The position numbers were made by a program, and so were the translations under genes. This document shows, in pieces, positions 7,872-17,781 of a DNA stretch of 26,977 nt; position 1 is the stretch's first letter; each line of letters starts with the position of its first letter. Origin of the DNA: Bacillota bacterium (GTDB taxonomy: Bacteria > Bacillota > Clostridia > Christensenellales > Aristaeellaceae); contig JAEYPB010000023.1 of the NCBI GenBank assembly GCA_023411175.1, positions 1 through 26,977 on the forward strand, given 5' to 3'. The notes under the pieces were generated by a model. It made no database searches, was not told the DNA's origin, and was given only the letters and a program-made list of their open reading frames with translations.

Positions 7872-8465
7872 TCATTCAGGCATTGGGCGCTTGGGTATCG
7901 CCGAATAGAGCCCGTGGTATATCAGCCGGATGACCAGCCCCGCCATCTCCTCCGGCGGTTCCCGGAGCCCGTTCTCCAGCCATTTCTTGACCACCGCCAC
8001 GCCGGCGTGCACGCCGAACTGGATCAGGTACTCCATAAGCCCCGCGCCGGCCTCGGCGTTGCCCGGCCACTCCTTCATCACCTGCGCCTGGGCGATCATC
8101 ATGATCTCTTCCTGCAGCTGTTCGTCGCCGTGCTGTCCCAGGAGCACCTTGCACAGCGCGGCGTTCGCCGCCGCGTACTCAAACACCAGCGTCATCATCC
8201 GATGCGCGCCCGACCCGTCCATCGGGGCGATGATCCCGTCCATCCAGCTGTTGATCTCCTGGAGGACCTCCTCCTTGATCTTCTGCATCAGGTCGTCCGG
8301 GCTGGCGTAGTGCGCGTAGAAGGTGCTGCGGTTGACGTCCGCCAGCTCGCAGATCTCCTTGACGGTGATCCTGGATATGGGCTTATGCTCCATGAGGCGC
8401 ACAAAGCTCTCCCGGATCACCCGCTTCGTATAGCGGACCCTCCGATCGTCCTTCTTATCCTTCAC
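7872..8465 (-). CDS. TetR/AcrR-family transcriptional repressor
   Basis: The 197-residue product starts at GTG 8463-8465, seven bases after GAGGAG; the frame stays open upstream into the promoter region, but those codons lack a ribosome site. The helix-turn-helix is at about 34-55 ('ITVKEICELADVNRSTFYAHYASPDDL'), the classic TetR recognition region. The C-terminal ligand and dimer domain resembles the DhaS-type TetR C-terminal family (inferred from general pattern). It is transcribed divergently from the MacAB-like operon and shares a short control region with it, so it most likely represses that exporter and itself in the absence of an inducing compound. Confidence 0.9.
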   Translation of the reverse strand: MKDKKDDRRVRYTKRVIRESFVRLMEHKPISRITVKEICELADVNRSTFYAHYASPDDLMQKIKEEVLQEINSWMDGIIAPMDGSGAHRMMTLVFEYAAANAALCKVLLGQHGDEQLQEEIMMIAQAQVMKEWPGNAEAGAGLMEYLIQFGVHAGVAVVKKWLENGLREPPEEMAGLVIRLIYHGLYSAIPKRPMPE

Positions 8466-8505
8466 GTTCAAGCTCCTCTCCCGGATGCACAGAGGTTTTA
8501 CATTG

Positions 8506-8631
8506 AATAACCAACACCTCGGCCCCGCCTGTCGGTCTTTGCGCATGCCCTGTCCAATCTGATTGTTGTAAACCGACACTGTGATGATTATAATCAAATT
8601 GACCTGATTCTTCAACACCATGTTGGTTATT
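8506..8631. promoter_or_regulatory. Divergent control region with overlapping promoters and inverted operator-like sites
   Basis: Plus strand: TTGTAA (8566-8571), 17 bases, TATAAT (8589-8594), driving the exporter operon. Minus strand: TTGAAG (8610-8615), 17 bases, TATAAT (8587-8592), driving the TetR gene. Both -10 boxes lie in the palindrome GATTATAATC (8586-8595). An 11-bp inverted repeat, AATAACCAACA (8506-8516) and its complement (8621-8631), flanks the promoters. The right copy is also half of a local palindrome CAACA-CCA-TGTTG (8613-8625) just downstream of the plus start site. The operator role is inferred. Confidence 0.65.
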
Positions 8632-8655
8632 TATCGCATTTAAGGAGGAAAACAC

Positions 8656-9350
<695 letters not shown>

Positions 9351-9357
<7 letters not shown>

Positions 9358-11681
9358 CGAACGCGGCACGTAAAAACATGCTCCGCCGAAAGCTCCGGCG
9401 CGACATGACAAACAACTGGAAGGCCTTCGCCTCCATGCTGATCTTGTGCACGCTGTCGGTCACGCTGTGGCTGGGCATCAACGCGGCGGCGCAGGGCATG
9501 GAGCGGAGCCTTGAATCCCTCTTCGACCGCAGCAACCTGGCAGACCTCTGGGTCTCGGGCAGCGTCAGCGACTCGACCGCCCGCCGCCTCGCCGCGCTCC
9601 CAGACTCCCTGGATGCCCAGCGAAGGGTGCGCCTGCGCGTCAAGGCCGACCTTCCGGGCGATCCGAAGCTTGATTTGTACATGTTTGAAGGCGCGGCGCG
9701 CATGTCAAAGCCCATTCTGCTATCCGGGAGCGAGATGCCGGAGGACGCCCGTGACGCATGCCTGCTCGACGACAAGTTCGCCAAGGCCATGGGCATTTCG
9801 GCGGGCGACCGCATCACCGTGATCTTCGACGGCGTCCGACGGGAACTCCGGGTGACAGGCACCTGCTACAGCCCCGAATACGTGGTGCACTCCGACGGCT
9901 ACAGCTTCAACGTCGATCCCCACACCTTCGGGTACGGCTTCGTGTCCTCCGGCGCGCTGGGCGAGATTCCCTACAACGAAACGGTCGTAACCCTCGGTGA
10001 GGGCGCGGACGCCGACGCCGCCAAGCGCGCGGCGGAGGATTTGATCGACGACGCGACCATCCGCGTCTCCACGCGGGACGACCGGGCCTACATCCTCATG
10101 GCGATTGAGGAAGCCGACCAGGTGCGCGCGCTGGGCGAAATCTTCCCCTCCGTATTCTTTCTGGTGGCGGCGCTCATCACCTTCAGCACCATGCGGCGGC
10201 TGATCGAGAACCAGCGGATGCAGCTGGGCACGCTCTACTCGCTGGGCTACACCCGCGCGCAGCTGTACCGTCACTATGGAGGCTATGGGCTATTCATCGC
10301 CCTCCTCGGCGCGCTTCTGGGCGCGCTGGGCGCGCGCTTTTTTCTGGCACAGGTGGCGATGGACATGCTGATGACCCTGTACATAATGCCCGGCGGCGGC
10401 CTGTACCTGGACCCCGCCATGATCGCTGCGGCTACGGCGCTGATCGTTTTGATCGCATTGGGCGCGAGCTTTTTAAGCTGCCACGAGGCGCTCAGGGATG
10501 TTCCGGCCAACCTGCTGCGCCCGCGCCCGCCCCACAGCGGCCGGCGCGTGTTCATGGAGCGGATTCCCGCCCTTTGGCGGCGGCTGTCCTTCAGCGGCAA
10601 GCTGATCGTGCGCAACATGTCGAGAAACGCCTCCCGGTTCCTGATCGGCGTCGTAGGCGTGGTGGGCTGCTCGATGCTGCTGCTCACCGGCTACGGCATG
10701 CGGGACTCGGTGTCCTATGTGCTTCAGCACTATTTCACCGTCAACATGCGCTATGACGTGCGGGTGGATCTCGCGCAAAACACCCCTGACGGCTACGACA
10801 TGGCGGTGAAGGCGCGCGCGGGCGCGGGGGAAATGGAACGGGTGATGGAGGGCCAGTTGCAGCTCTTCACGGACGGCGTGTGGAAGGACAAATCCTTCAC
10901 CGTGCTTGAGGATCACCACGACATGGTGTACCTCGAGGACGGAGGCGAGCGCGCCTGGCTCCCGTCGGAGGGCGCCGCCGTCACCCGGCGGGCGGCGGAG
11001 GACATGGGGTTAAGCATGGGCGACAGCCTCCGGCTGCGCCTGCCCAACGGCCACGAAGCAACCACCACCATCAACCAGATCATCGACCTGCAGCTTGGAC
11101 AGGGCGTGTACATGAGCCGCAGCGCCTTCCGCAGGCTCGACGCAATGCCCTACCGGCCCACCGCGCTCTTCCTGCGCGGCGAGGACATCCCAATCAAGGC
11201 CATCGAAGACCTGGACGGCGTGGACAAGGTGCGCACGATTGAAGAAGAGCGCGGCGGCAAGCTCGCCGTCACGGGCGTGATGGACCTTCTGGTGCTGCTC
11301 ATGGCCCTGTTCGCGGGCGCGCTATTGTTGGTCGTGATGTATACGCTGGGCGAACTGAACTTCTTTGAGCGCATCCGGGATCTTGCGACGCTCATGGTGC
11401 TGGGTTTCTACCCCAGGGAGAACAAGCGCCTGATCCTTCGCGAAAACATCGTCGTGGCGGTGGTCGGGCTGCCCATCGGCCTTCTGCTGGGGCCGTATCT
11501 GCACCGCTGGGTATTGGCGGCGGGATTGCCCAGCATCATGCAGTTCGTGCCCTACATCTCGCTGGAGAGCTGGATTTCCACCGCGGTACTGACGCTTTTG
11601 TTCGCATGGGTGGTCAACCGCATCATCGGCGCAAAGTTCAAATCCGTCAACATGGTCGAGGCGCTGAAGAGCGTCGAATGA
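9351..11681 (+). CDS. FtsX-family ABC permease with two FtsX domains
   Basis: The 776-residue membrane protein starts at ATG 9351, overlapping the ATPase end, with GGAGG at 9339-9343. About eight membrane helices can be read: 24-46, 264-285, 312-338, 352-378, 425-445, 642-667, 698-722 and 737-758. Two large extracytoplasmic regions (about 47-260 and 447-640) separate them, giving two tandem FtsX units in one chain. This is the architecture of Gram-positive peptide, lipid or drug-linked exporters in which one polypeptide supplies the whole permease dimer. The first half has the 'SLGYTRAQLYRHYGGYG' coupling segment that contacts the ATPase; 'VLGFYPRENKRLILRENI' is its counterpart in the second half. 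The substrate is unknown. Confidence 0.93.
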
Positions 11682-11692
11682 GGAGGATCGCA

Positions 11693-12793
11693 ATGCAAAG
11701 AAAACACTTCAAAATGCTGACCGCGCTGGCGCTGGCCGTCATGCTCGCCGCCGTCCCGGCGCTGGCCGAGGACACGACCCGGTCGGCGAAGGGAACCACC
11801 CGCTCCGTCGACACCGAGGAACTCTACGCGCCCGTCGGCGGGCAGCTGCTGCCTTTTGATCTTGAACAGGGCGACGCGCTGGCGGCAGGCACCGCCGCAG
11901 TCTCCATACGGCCCCGGCAGGTGCTGGCGGCGAACGACGGGATCATCCGCTCGCTCAAGGCCGAGGTGGGCGATCAGGCGTCCGCGGTCGCGGCGCAGTT
12001 CGACGCGCTTTGTTCCATCGAACGCACGGATGTGGCCTGGGTGCGCGCCACCACCAAGGACGCTTACGACAAGCCCGAGAACCGTGCCATCGTCCTGGGC
12101 GAGTCGCTGCGGGTCTACAACGGCAAGGATTCTAACCCGCTGGAGTCCGTCGGCACGGTGATCTCGGTCGACGGCAAGGACTTTGTGGTGGAGATCCCCT
12201 CCGGCGTGTACGACCTGGAGGACGATGTGAAGCTCTACCGAGGCATCGACGGCGCCTACCGCACCGGCGACCGCGTCGGCAAGGGTGAGGTGGAGCGCGC
12301 CGCGCTGATCCCGATGACCGCCGACGGCGTGATCGCGGGCATCCACGTCACCGAAGGCCAGGCTGTAAAGCGCGGCGATGTGCTCTTCACGATGGACGCG
12401 GCAAACACCGTCCACACCCAAAGCACCTCCACCGTGTCCATGACCGAGCGCGGCGGCGCGATCTCCGCGCTGTACGTCACAAGCGGCCAGTACGTGGAAA
12501 AGGGACAGCTTCTGATGAAGGTGTCGCCGCTGGACGCGCTCGAATTCCTCGTGGACGTGGACGAACTCGACATCGCCTCGATCAGGCCGGGTGATTCGCT
12601 GTCCGTAAAGGTGGACGCGCTGAACCAGGTGGTACCCGCCGCCGTCAAGACAGTCTACCCCCTTGGCGTCACGGTGCTGGACACCACGAAATACCAGGTG
12701 GCGCTTTCGATCCAGAGCCCGCCGGAGGGACTCCTGCCCGGCATGCGGGTGACCGCCTACTGGGGCGGCCCGGTGCCTGAAAACGGCAACTGA
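11693..12793 (+). CDS. HlyD/MacA-like adaptor (membrane fusion) protein
   Basis: The 366-residue protein starts at ATG 11693 behind AGGAGG, 11 bases after the permease stop. Residues about 1-26 (basic start, long Ala/Leu core, ALA-ED) form a signal peptide or uncleaved anchor. The rest has adaptor features: a lipoyl-like half 'GDALAAGTAAVSI...VLAANDGIIRSLKAEVGDQ', a second 'AVKRGDVLFTM...GGAISALYVTSGQYVEKGQLLMKVSPLDALEFLVDVDELDIASIRPGDSLSV', and a beta-barrel region near the C-terminus. There is little coiled coil, as in short monoderm adaptors. It should dock on the FtsX-type permease outside the membrane. Confidence 0.88.
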   Translation: MQRKHFKMLTALALAVMLAAVPALAEDTTRSAKGTTRSVDTEELYAPVGGQLLPFDLEQGDALAAGTAAVSIRPRQVLAANDGIIRSLKAEVGDQASAVAAQFDALCSIERTDVAWVRATTKDAYDKPENRAIVLGESLRVYNGKDSNPLESVGTVISVDGKDFVVEIPSGVYDLEDDVKLYRGIDGAYRTGDRVGKGEVERAALIPMTADGVIAGIHVTEGQAVKRGDVLFTMDAANTVHTQSTSTVSMTERGGAISALYVTSGQYVEKGQLLMKVSPLDALEFLVDVDELDIASIRPGDSLSVKVDALNQVVPAAVKTVYPLGVTVLDTTKYQVALSIQSPPEGLLPGMRVTAYWGGPVPENGN

Positions 12794-12803
12794 TTGCAGC
12801 AAA

Positions 12804-12835
12804 AAAAAGCCGGAGCTTCACAGCTCCGGCTTTTT
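12804..12835 (+). terminator. Intrinsic terminator of the MacAB-like operon
   Basis: AAAAAGCCGGAGCT (12804-12817) pairs perfectly with AGCTCCGGCTTTTT (12822-12835) around a TCAC loop. This is a bidirectional rho-independent terminator 10 bases after the adaptor stop. It forms the left border of repeat copy 2. Confidence 0.9.
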
Positions 12836-13034
12836 GACCATCAACAAAGTCTTCGTGGGTTTTATTCGTTCCCGGCGGCATGTACGCTAGGAACGGGATA
12901 GCGCCATCAGTACGCAAACTGTGGCGCTATCCGCACCTTTGGTCAGTGCGCCGCCCGGAAATTCCAGGGGATTTCAGGAGCACGCAGGGTTTTTCCTTCG
13001 CATCAAAAAACCCGCCGGGTTTTTTGATGCTTTG
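12836..13034 (+). repeat. Structured convergent-gap repeat, copy 2
   Basis: This copy begins GACCATCAACAAAG like copy 1. The first stem is GTTCCCGGCG/CGCTAGGAAC (one mismatch). The central stem 12896-12911 pairs with 12918-12932 with one bulged T. An AAAT/ATTT part follows. The last hairpin is a perfect 14-bp stem, GCATCAAAAAACCC with GGGTTTTTTGATGC around GCC (about 12997-13030). It lies between the adaptor gene and xylA, which point at each other. No real gene is seen in it. Confidence 0.88.
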
Positions 13035-13062
13035 AAGCCGGAGCTGTAAAGCTCCGGCTTTT
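13035..13062. terminator. Terminator bordering repeat copy 2 on the right (xylA side)
   Basis: AAGCCGGAGCT (13035-13045) pairs perfectly with AGCTCCGGCTT (13050-13060) around GTAA, then TT. The stem is identical to the hairpin at 12804-12835. It lies 18 bases beyond the xylA stop on the minus strand and can act for xylA transcripts. Confidence 0.8.
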
Positions 13063-13080
13063 GTGCGTTTGCGCGGGCAA

Positions 13081-14403
13081 TTATCCCTTGAACAGCACGG
13101 CGTTTACGACGCCCTCCAGCCACTCCTGCCGTCCGCTGCCGGGCCTTGCCGCCGCGCCGTTGCCCGCGGCAATTTCGGCCAGCTCGGCAAGCGTCGCGTT
13201 CCCCTCTCGGATCTTCCGGCCCAGCGGGGAGTCGAAGCTCGCGTAACGCTCCTTGACGAAGCCGTCGATGCGCCCATCCTCGATCAGCGCCGCCGCCTTG
13301 ATGAGCCCCAGTGCGAAGCTGTCCATCCCCAGAATGAAGGCCATGAACATGTCCTCGGGGGTGTTGCTGGGGCGGCGGGTCTTGGCGTCAAAGTTGAAGC
13401 CGCCCGGGATGCCGCCGGCCTTCAGCACCTCATACATGCACAGCGTGGTCTCGTAGACGTTCGACGGGAACTGGTCGGTATCCCAGCCCAGGAGGTCATC
13501 GCCCTGATTGGCATCGATTGAGCCCAGCATGCCGTTCATCGCCGCGATGCGCAGATCGTGCTGGAAGGTGTGGCCCGCCAGCGTGGCGTGGTTCGCCTCG
13601 ATGTTGAGCTTGAAATCCTCGTCCAGTCCATACTGCCGCAGGAAACCGATGGCGGTGGCGGCGTCATAGTCATACTGGTGCTTCATGGGCTCCTTGGGCT
13701 TGGGCTCAATGAGGAAGTTTCCGGTGAAGCCGATCGAACGGCCGTAATCCACCGCCATGCGCATCAGCCGCGCGATGTTCTCCTGTTCGAAGCGCACATC
13801 GGTGTTGAGCAGCGTCTCATAGCCTTCCCGCCCTCCCCAGAACACGTAGCCGGTACCGCCCAGCTTTACCGTGACATCCAGCGCCTTCTTAATCTGCGCC
13901 GCGGCGTGAACGTACACATCGACGCTGTTCGACGAGCCCGCGCCGTTCATGTAGCGGGGATTCGAGAACAGGTTGGCGGTCCCCCACAGGCATTTGATGC
14001 CCGATTCGCCCATCTTCTCAAGGATGTAGTCGGATATCTCATCCAGGCGGCGGTTGGTCTCGGCCAGGGTCTCCGCCTCCGGCACAAGGTCCATGTCGTG
14101 GAAGCAAAAGTACTCGATGCCCAGCTTCTGCATGAATTCAAATCCCGCATCCACCTTGGCCCGGGCGTGCTCCATCGTGCCGTAGGCCGCCGCGCCGAAG
14201 CGCTTGTCGGTGGTACCCGCGCCGAACATGTCCGCGCCCAGCGCGGTCAGGTTGTGCCACCAGGCCATCGCGAACTTCAGGTGCTCCCGCATGGGCTTGC
14301 CAAGGATCATGCGGTCCGGGTCATAGTATTTGAACGAGAGCGCATCCTTCGAATCGGGGCCCGCGTAGGCCGCCTTGCCGATGTTCTTAAAGATTTCTGC
14401 CAT
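13081..14403 (-). CDS. xylA: Xylose isomerase
   Basis: The 440-residue enzyme interconverts D-xylose and D-xylulose in the cytoplasm, and its length fits group II isomerases. The start is ATG 14401-14403 with AGGAGGG upstream; the longer open frame lacks a ribosome site. Catalytic H102 and D105 lie in 'YFCFHDMDLVPEA'. The substrate/metal ligands are E233 and K235 ('LIEPKPKEP'), E269 and H272 ('IEANHATLAGH'), D297 ('GSIDANQGD'), D308/D310 ('GWDTDQFP') and D340 ('FNFDAKTRR'). The family signature 'WGGREGYETLLNTD' is at 189-202. It stands alone here, with no xylulokinase or xylose repressor beside it, so those partners are elsewhere. Confidence 0.98.
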   Translation of the reverse strand: MAEIFKNIGKAAYAGPDSKDALSFKYYDPDRMILGKPMREHLKFAMAWWHNLTALGADMFGAGTTDKRFGAAAYGTMEHARAKVDAGFEFMQKLGIEYFCFHDMDLVPEAETLAETNRRLDEISDYILEKMGESGIKCLWGTANLFSNPRYMNGAGSSNSVDVYVHAAAQIKKALDVTVKLGGTGYVFWGGREGYETLLNTDVRFEQENIARLMRMAVDYGRSIGFTGNFLIEPKPKEPMKHQYDYDAATAIGFLRQYGLDEDFKLNIEANHATLAGHTFQHDLRIAAMNGMLGSIDANQGDDLLGWDTDQFPSNVYETTLCMYEVLKAGGIPGGFNFDAKTRRPSNTPEDMFMAFILGMDSFALGLIKAAALIEDGRIDGFVKERYASFDSPLGRKIREGNATLAELAEIAAGNGAAARPGSGRQEWLEGVVNAVLFKG

Positions 14404-14513
14404 GATATCCCTCCTCGCGTTTGCTCGTCGCTTCGCAAAATCTGAATCGCCGGTCGCAGGCCGCCCAGGTTTCGGCATTGCCGGCGGCCGTTACGCCTTT
14501 CGAGGGATATCTA

Positions 14514-14543
14514 ACCATATTTTGCGCGCCTCACGCTCGTTAA
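14514..14543 (-). promoter_or_regulatory. Possible xylA promoter
   Basis: On the minus strand TTAACG (14538-14543), 18 bases and TATGGT (14514-14519) lie about 110 bases before xylA. The match is modest. The rest of 14404-14611 holds short dyads such as AAGCG/CGCTT near 14555-14575 and no gene. Confidence 0.3.
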
Positions 14544-14611
14544 AGCCAGGCCCTTACGCGGAAGCGAAGGCGCTTGCATTCATCGGCTGTCGGGTTAACC
14601 CCCGTAAAGCT

Positions 14612-15406
14612 TCAGATTTTCAAGTCCCGCCGCCCAAAGCGCAGGTAGGCGCCGGTCGTCAGCGCCAGCGTCAGCGCAAGGCACAGCGCGACATAGGCTG
14701 GATCAAGCCCTTCCCCGAGCCCGATGATGCGCCGGGCGTCAAAGTACTTGAACGGCGTAAACGCCCGGAGCGCGCCAAGCCTTCCGCTGACATCGCTGGC
14801 AATGGACAGAAAGTACGTCGCCAGCATGCAGCCGGTGGCAATGCCCGCCGCTGCGCCCGCCTTCGGTGCAAGCGTCGCGGCCGCGACCCCCAGCGAAAGG
14901 TACGCCAGTTGCAGAAGAAACAGCCCCGTCATCAAAAGCGCGAGGTTTCCACCCATGTCCTCGCCGCCAAAGCTCTGAATGAACGCTGCGGACGCGCCCC
15001 AGGTAACCAGGTTGAAGATGGCGGCGGCGGTCAGCGCGGCCAGGATCTTTGCCGTCAGGATGGCCCATCGCGGCATGGGTTTTGCGTACAAAAACTCGGC
15101 CGTCTTGTCCCGCTCTTCTTTGGACACCGCCACGGCGCCCAGCATCGACGCGTGCACCGCCGCCATCAGCATGAGGTACGGGTACATCATGCCGAAGAAG
15201 CCGCTGGCCTTCGTAAAGTCGAGATAGCCAATGCCCAGCAGGTCCTGCAGCGCCTGCGGGAGCTCGTAGAGCATCTGCATAGAAGCCGGATCAATCGCAA
15301 AAACCGAGAATTTCTGCATTGACGCCGCAAGGAACAGGCCTATGCCCAGGCACCAGAAGACAAGCGGTTTCAGCCCCGCGCGCATTTCCCTCAGATAAAC
15401 GTTCAT
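14612..15406 (-). CDS. ABC-2 type permease, second subunit
   Basis: The 264-residue membrane protein starts at ATG 15404-15406 with AGGAGG eight bases upstream; codons further upstream belong to the end of the preceding gene in another frame. About six hydrophobic helices are visible, at 19-38, 76-98, 118-142, 150-182, 188-210 and 235-255. It shares the start 'MNVYLREM', the 'KEERDKTAEFLYAKPMPR' loop and the 'TPFKYFDARRI' segment with the preceding permease, so the two are paralogues forming a heterodimer. It is the last gene of a TetR-ATPase-permease-permease operon. The substrate is unknown, with an antimicrobial or peptide exporter plausible by analogy to Bcr-type systems. Confidence 0.88.
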   Translation of the reverse strand: MNVYLREMRAGLKPLVFWCLGIGLFLAASMQKFSVFAIDPASMQMLYELPQALQDLLGIGYLDFTKASGFFGMMYPYLMLMAAVHASMLGAVAVSKEERDKTAEFLYAKPMPRWAILTAKILAALTAAAIFNLVTWGASAAFIQSFGGEDMGGNLALLMTGLFLLQLAYLSLGVAAATLAPKAGAAAGIATGCMLATYFLSIASDVSGRLGALRAFTPFKYFDARRIIGLGEGLDPAYVALCLALTLALTTGAYLRFGRRDLKI

Positions 15407-15420
15407 GCTCAGCGCCTCCT

Positions 15421-16209
15421 TTACGCGCGCACATCCCGCCGGATGTAGACGACCATGCCGGCGAAAACGGACAACGCAACCACTAACGCCCACGCCACGA
15501 CAAAGGCCGGCCTGTAGGATGCCGTCATCAGGATGTGGTAGGTATCAAAGTACTTGAACGGCGACAGGAAGTAGAGCACCTGCCGCTCCAGCATTGCCGA
15601 CACGGCCCCGATAATGAAGAAAGCGGATACGGCGCTGAGCGCCGCCGGAAGTGCGGACCGTATTCTTGATACCGACGCCGACGCGAGAAAACCCAGCGCA
15701 AGGAACATCACCTGCACCAGGAAGAACGACAGCGACATCAGAAAGAACGGGCGCACGGCGAATGGGGCATACGCCGACGCGCACAAAAACGCGGTCAGCA
15801 CATAGACGCCGCTCGTCAAGGTCACGCAGCTCAGCGCAGCCAGGAGCTTCGCGACCGATACGCTGAGCCGGGAGACCGGCTTGGTCAGAAGGAAGTCCGC
15901 CGTCCGCCGCGTCGTCTCCTTGGAGAGCGAAGTGAGCCCCAGCGTCATCGCCTGCACCGAGCCGACGAGCGTCAGAAACGTCACAATGAACGAGTAGAAG
16001 CCGTTGACGCTGCCGATTTGGTCCAAATAGAGGCCGAAGGCCAGTTGAATCATCAGCGGGTAGTTTTTCAGCGCGTCCCCGATGGCGGTGGCGTTCCCCG
16101 AGAAAGCCGGGAACATCGCAAACACGAAGGACGTGGCGGCGGCAAGCGACAGGCTCCAGACAATCGTGCTCCTGAAGGCCGCCTTCATCTCACGAAGGTA
16201 GATGTTCAT
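15421..16209 (-). CDS. ABC-2 type permease, first subunit
   Basis: The 262-residue membrane protein starts at ATG 16207-16209 with GAGGAGGG upstream; a long open extension into the ATPase gene is an out-of-frame artefact. Six membrane helices are visible, at about 15-35, 66-92, 112-140, 146-172, 178-205 and 232-252. The intracellular loop 'SLSKETTRRTADFLLTKPVSR' and 'LSPFKYFDTYHILM' match the companion permease. A 14-base spacer separates it from that gene. It forms the pore with the second subunit and couples to the ATPase immediately upstream. Confidence 0.88.
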   Translation of the reverse strand: MNIYLREMKAAFRSTIVWSLSLAAATSFVFAMFPAFSGNATAIGDALKNYPLMIQLAFGLYLDQIGSVNGFYSFIVTFLTLVGSVQAMTLGLTSLSKETTRRTADFLLTKPVSRLSVSVAKLLAALSCVTLTSGVYVLTAFLCASAYAPFAVRPFFLMSLSFFLVQVMFLALGFLASASVSRIRSALPAALSAVSAFFIIGAVSAMLERQVLYFLSPFKYFDTYHILMTASYRPAFVVAWALVVALSVFAGMVVYIRRDVRA

Positions 16210-16222
16210 CGTCGTCCCCTCC

Positions 16223-17098
16223 TCACTCGTAGTAGTGCAGGAAGATCTCTTCAAGATCCGGCTCCGCAATGGCGACGTTCGTAAGCTCCAGCGAAGCAAG
16301 CCTTGCAAGGAGCGGGCCCACGGCGCCGCGGTAGATGAAACTGGCCGCATTTCCGCCGATATCAAGGTTCGCCACGCCATCCATGTTGAGCGTCGCCGGA
16401 TCCAGCGCCGCGCGGGCCTCCAGCGATACCTTCTTGTAGCTGTTCTCGCGCAGCGTGTCGATGTCGCCGTCCTGTATGATGCGCCCCTCTTTGATGATCG
16501 CGACGCGGCTGCACAGCTTCTGCACCTCGCTGAGGATGTGCGATGAGAACACGACCGTCGCGCCCCGGGCGTTTTCCTCCCGAAGAATTTCAAAGAACCG
16601 CTGCTGCATCAGCGGGTCGAGCCCGGCGCTGGGCTCGTCGAGGATGATGAGCCGCGGCGCGTGCAGAAGCGCCTGCACGATGCCGACCTTCTTGCGGTTG
16701 CCGAAAGACAGATCATCGATCTTCTTCTTCAGGTCAAGCTCCAGCGCCTCGGAAAGGGCTTTGATCCTGGCCGTGCAGTCCTTTTTGTAGAAGCTGGCGG
16801 CGTAGCGAAGAAGCTCACCCACCCGCATGCCGTCGTAATAGAACACCTCGCTGGGCAGGTAGCCCACCTCGCGGGCGATTTCGGGTGCGCGCTTGATCGC
16901 ATCCATTCCGAAGATGGCCGCGCTGCCCGACGTGGGCCGAATCAGCGCCAGAAGCGCGCGGATGGTCGTGGACTTGCCCGCGCCGTTCGGCCCGATGAAG
17001 CCGAAAAACGCCCTTTCCTCCACAGTGAAGCTGACGTCCTCAACGCCCCTGGACGCGCCGTAGTATTTTTTCAGATTTTTCACTTCAATGACGTTCAT
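16223..17098 (-). CDS. ABC transporter ATPase (BcrA/DrrA-like)
   Basis: The 291-residue ATPase starts most plausibly at ATG 17096-17098, inside the last codons of the TetR gene (14-base overlap); an upstream TTG at 17117-17119 is an alternative. Motifs: Walker A GPNGAGKS at 36-43, Walker B 'LIILDEP' with E155, D-loop 'SAGLDP' and switch H187. The signature reads LSFGN (130-134) rather than LSGGQ, a variant frequent in ABC-2 drug exporters. The C-terminal 60-70 residues form the extra domain seen in this class. It energises the two ABC-2 permeases downstream. Confidence 0.93.
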   Translation of the reverse strand: MNVIEVKNLKKYYGASRGVEDVSFTVEERAFFGFIGPNGAGKSTTIRALLALIRPTSGSAAIFGMDAIKRAPEIAREVGYLPSEVFYYDGMRVGELLRYAASFYKKDCTARIKALSEALELDLKKKIDDLSFGNRKKVGIVQALLHAPRLIILDEPSAGLDPLMQQRFFEILREENARGATVVFSSHILSEVQKLCSRVAIIKEGRIIQDGDIDTLRENSYKKVSLEARAALDPATLNMDGVANLDIGGNAASFIYRGAVGPLLARLASLELTNVAIAEPDLEEIFLHYYE

Positions 17099-17747
17099 CG
17101 CTTCGCACCCCTTCTTCAATTCTCTCCGGCCGGTAGAAACACCGCTTCAGGAACGCGGCGTATCCGTCCGCCGCCTTCAGCATCGCCCCGTAATCCATCG
17201 CCGCGCCGCTTCGTCGGTACGGTTCCATGATCGCGGCTCCAAACCCTTCATAGGCCCACGTGATGGTTTTGATGGTCATGTCCATGTCCAGATCCACGCG
17301 GAATGCGGTAGCGTCGATGCCTTCGAATACTTTCTGGAAATTCACCATAAGCAGATCGCGGTTGCGTTCCTCCAGCGCGCCTCGAACCGCCTCCGATTCC
17401 TCCAGATACGCGGCCTTGAGAAACTCCATAATGCCGGGGTGCATTTCAATCAGTCGGAACTTGATCCGCTGGATCGCGCTCAGGCGGGAAAAAAAGTCTC
17501 CGTCGGAAAAATCCACCTCCCGGAAGATCTCCCCAGTAATTCGCTCGACGCTCGCGTCATACAGGTACAGATAGAGCCTTTTTTTGTTGCTAAAATAGTG
17601 AAACAGGAGGCCCTTAGCGATGCCCGCCTCCTCTACGATGCGGTTGGTGGAGGCACGGTCATAGCCCCTTAAAGCAAACTCGCGCATCGCGGCACTCTCG
17701 ATGCGCTGCCGCTTTCCCGCCTCCAGCGCTTCAAGCTTCGAGTCCAA
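17085..17747 (-). CDS. TetR-family repressor of the ABC-2 exporter operon
   Basis: The 220-residue product begins at TTG 17745-17747, supported by a near-perfect anti-SD match GGAGGTGAT nine bases upstream. The helix-turn-helix is at about 34-56 ('TNRIVEEAGIAKGLLFHYFSNKKRLYLYLYD'), a textbook TetR motif. The C-terminal part is an effector-binding helix bundle. It is the first gene of the operon and overlaps the ATPase gene, so it is autoregulated together with it. A TetR-like palindrome sits on its own promoter (17871-17887). The ligand is unknown. Confidence 0.92.
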   Translation of the reverse strand: MDSKLEALEAGKRQRIESAAMREFALRGYDRASTNRIVEEAGIAKGLLFHYFSNKKRLYLYLYDASVERITGEIFREVDFSDGDFFSRLSAIQRIKFRLIEMHPGIMEFLKAAYLEESEAVRGALEERNRDLLMVNFQKVFEGIDATAFRVDLDMDMTIKTITWAYEGFGAAIMEPYRRSGAAMDYGAMLKAADGYAAFLKRCFYRPERIEEGVRSDERH

Positions 17748-17781
17748 GCCGAATCACCTCCGCTCATTATACGAATCACGT

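Noticed and set aside
7645..7875. 76-codon open frame on the minus strand through repeat copy 1, with a similar peptide piece ('GAIPxxAYxPPGT') at 12669-12917 in copy 2
   Set aside because: The similarity comes from the nucleotide repeat itself. There is no ribosome site, the frames differ in extent, and the stems vary by compensatory change rather than by codon position.
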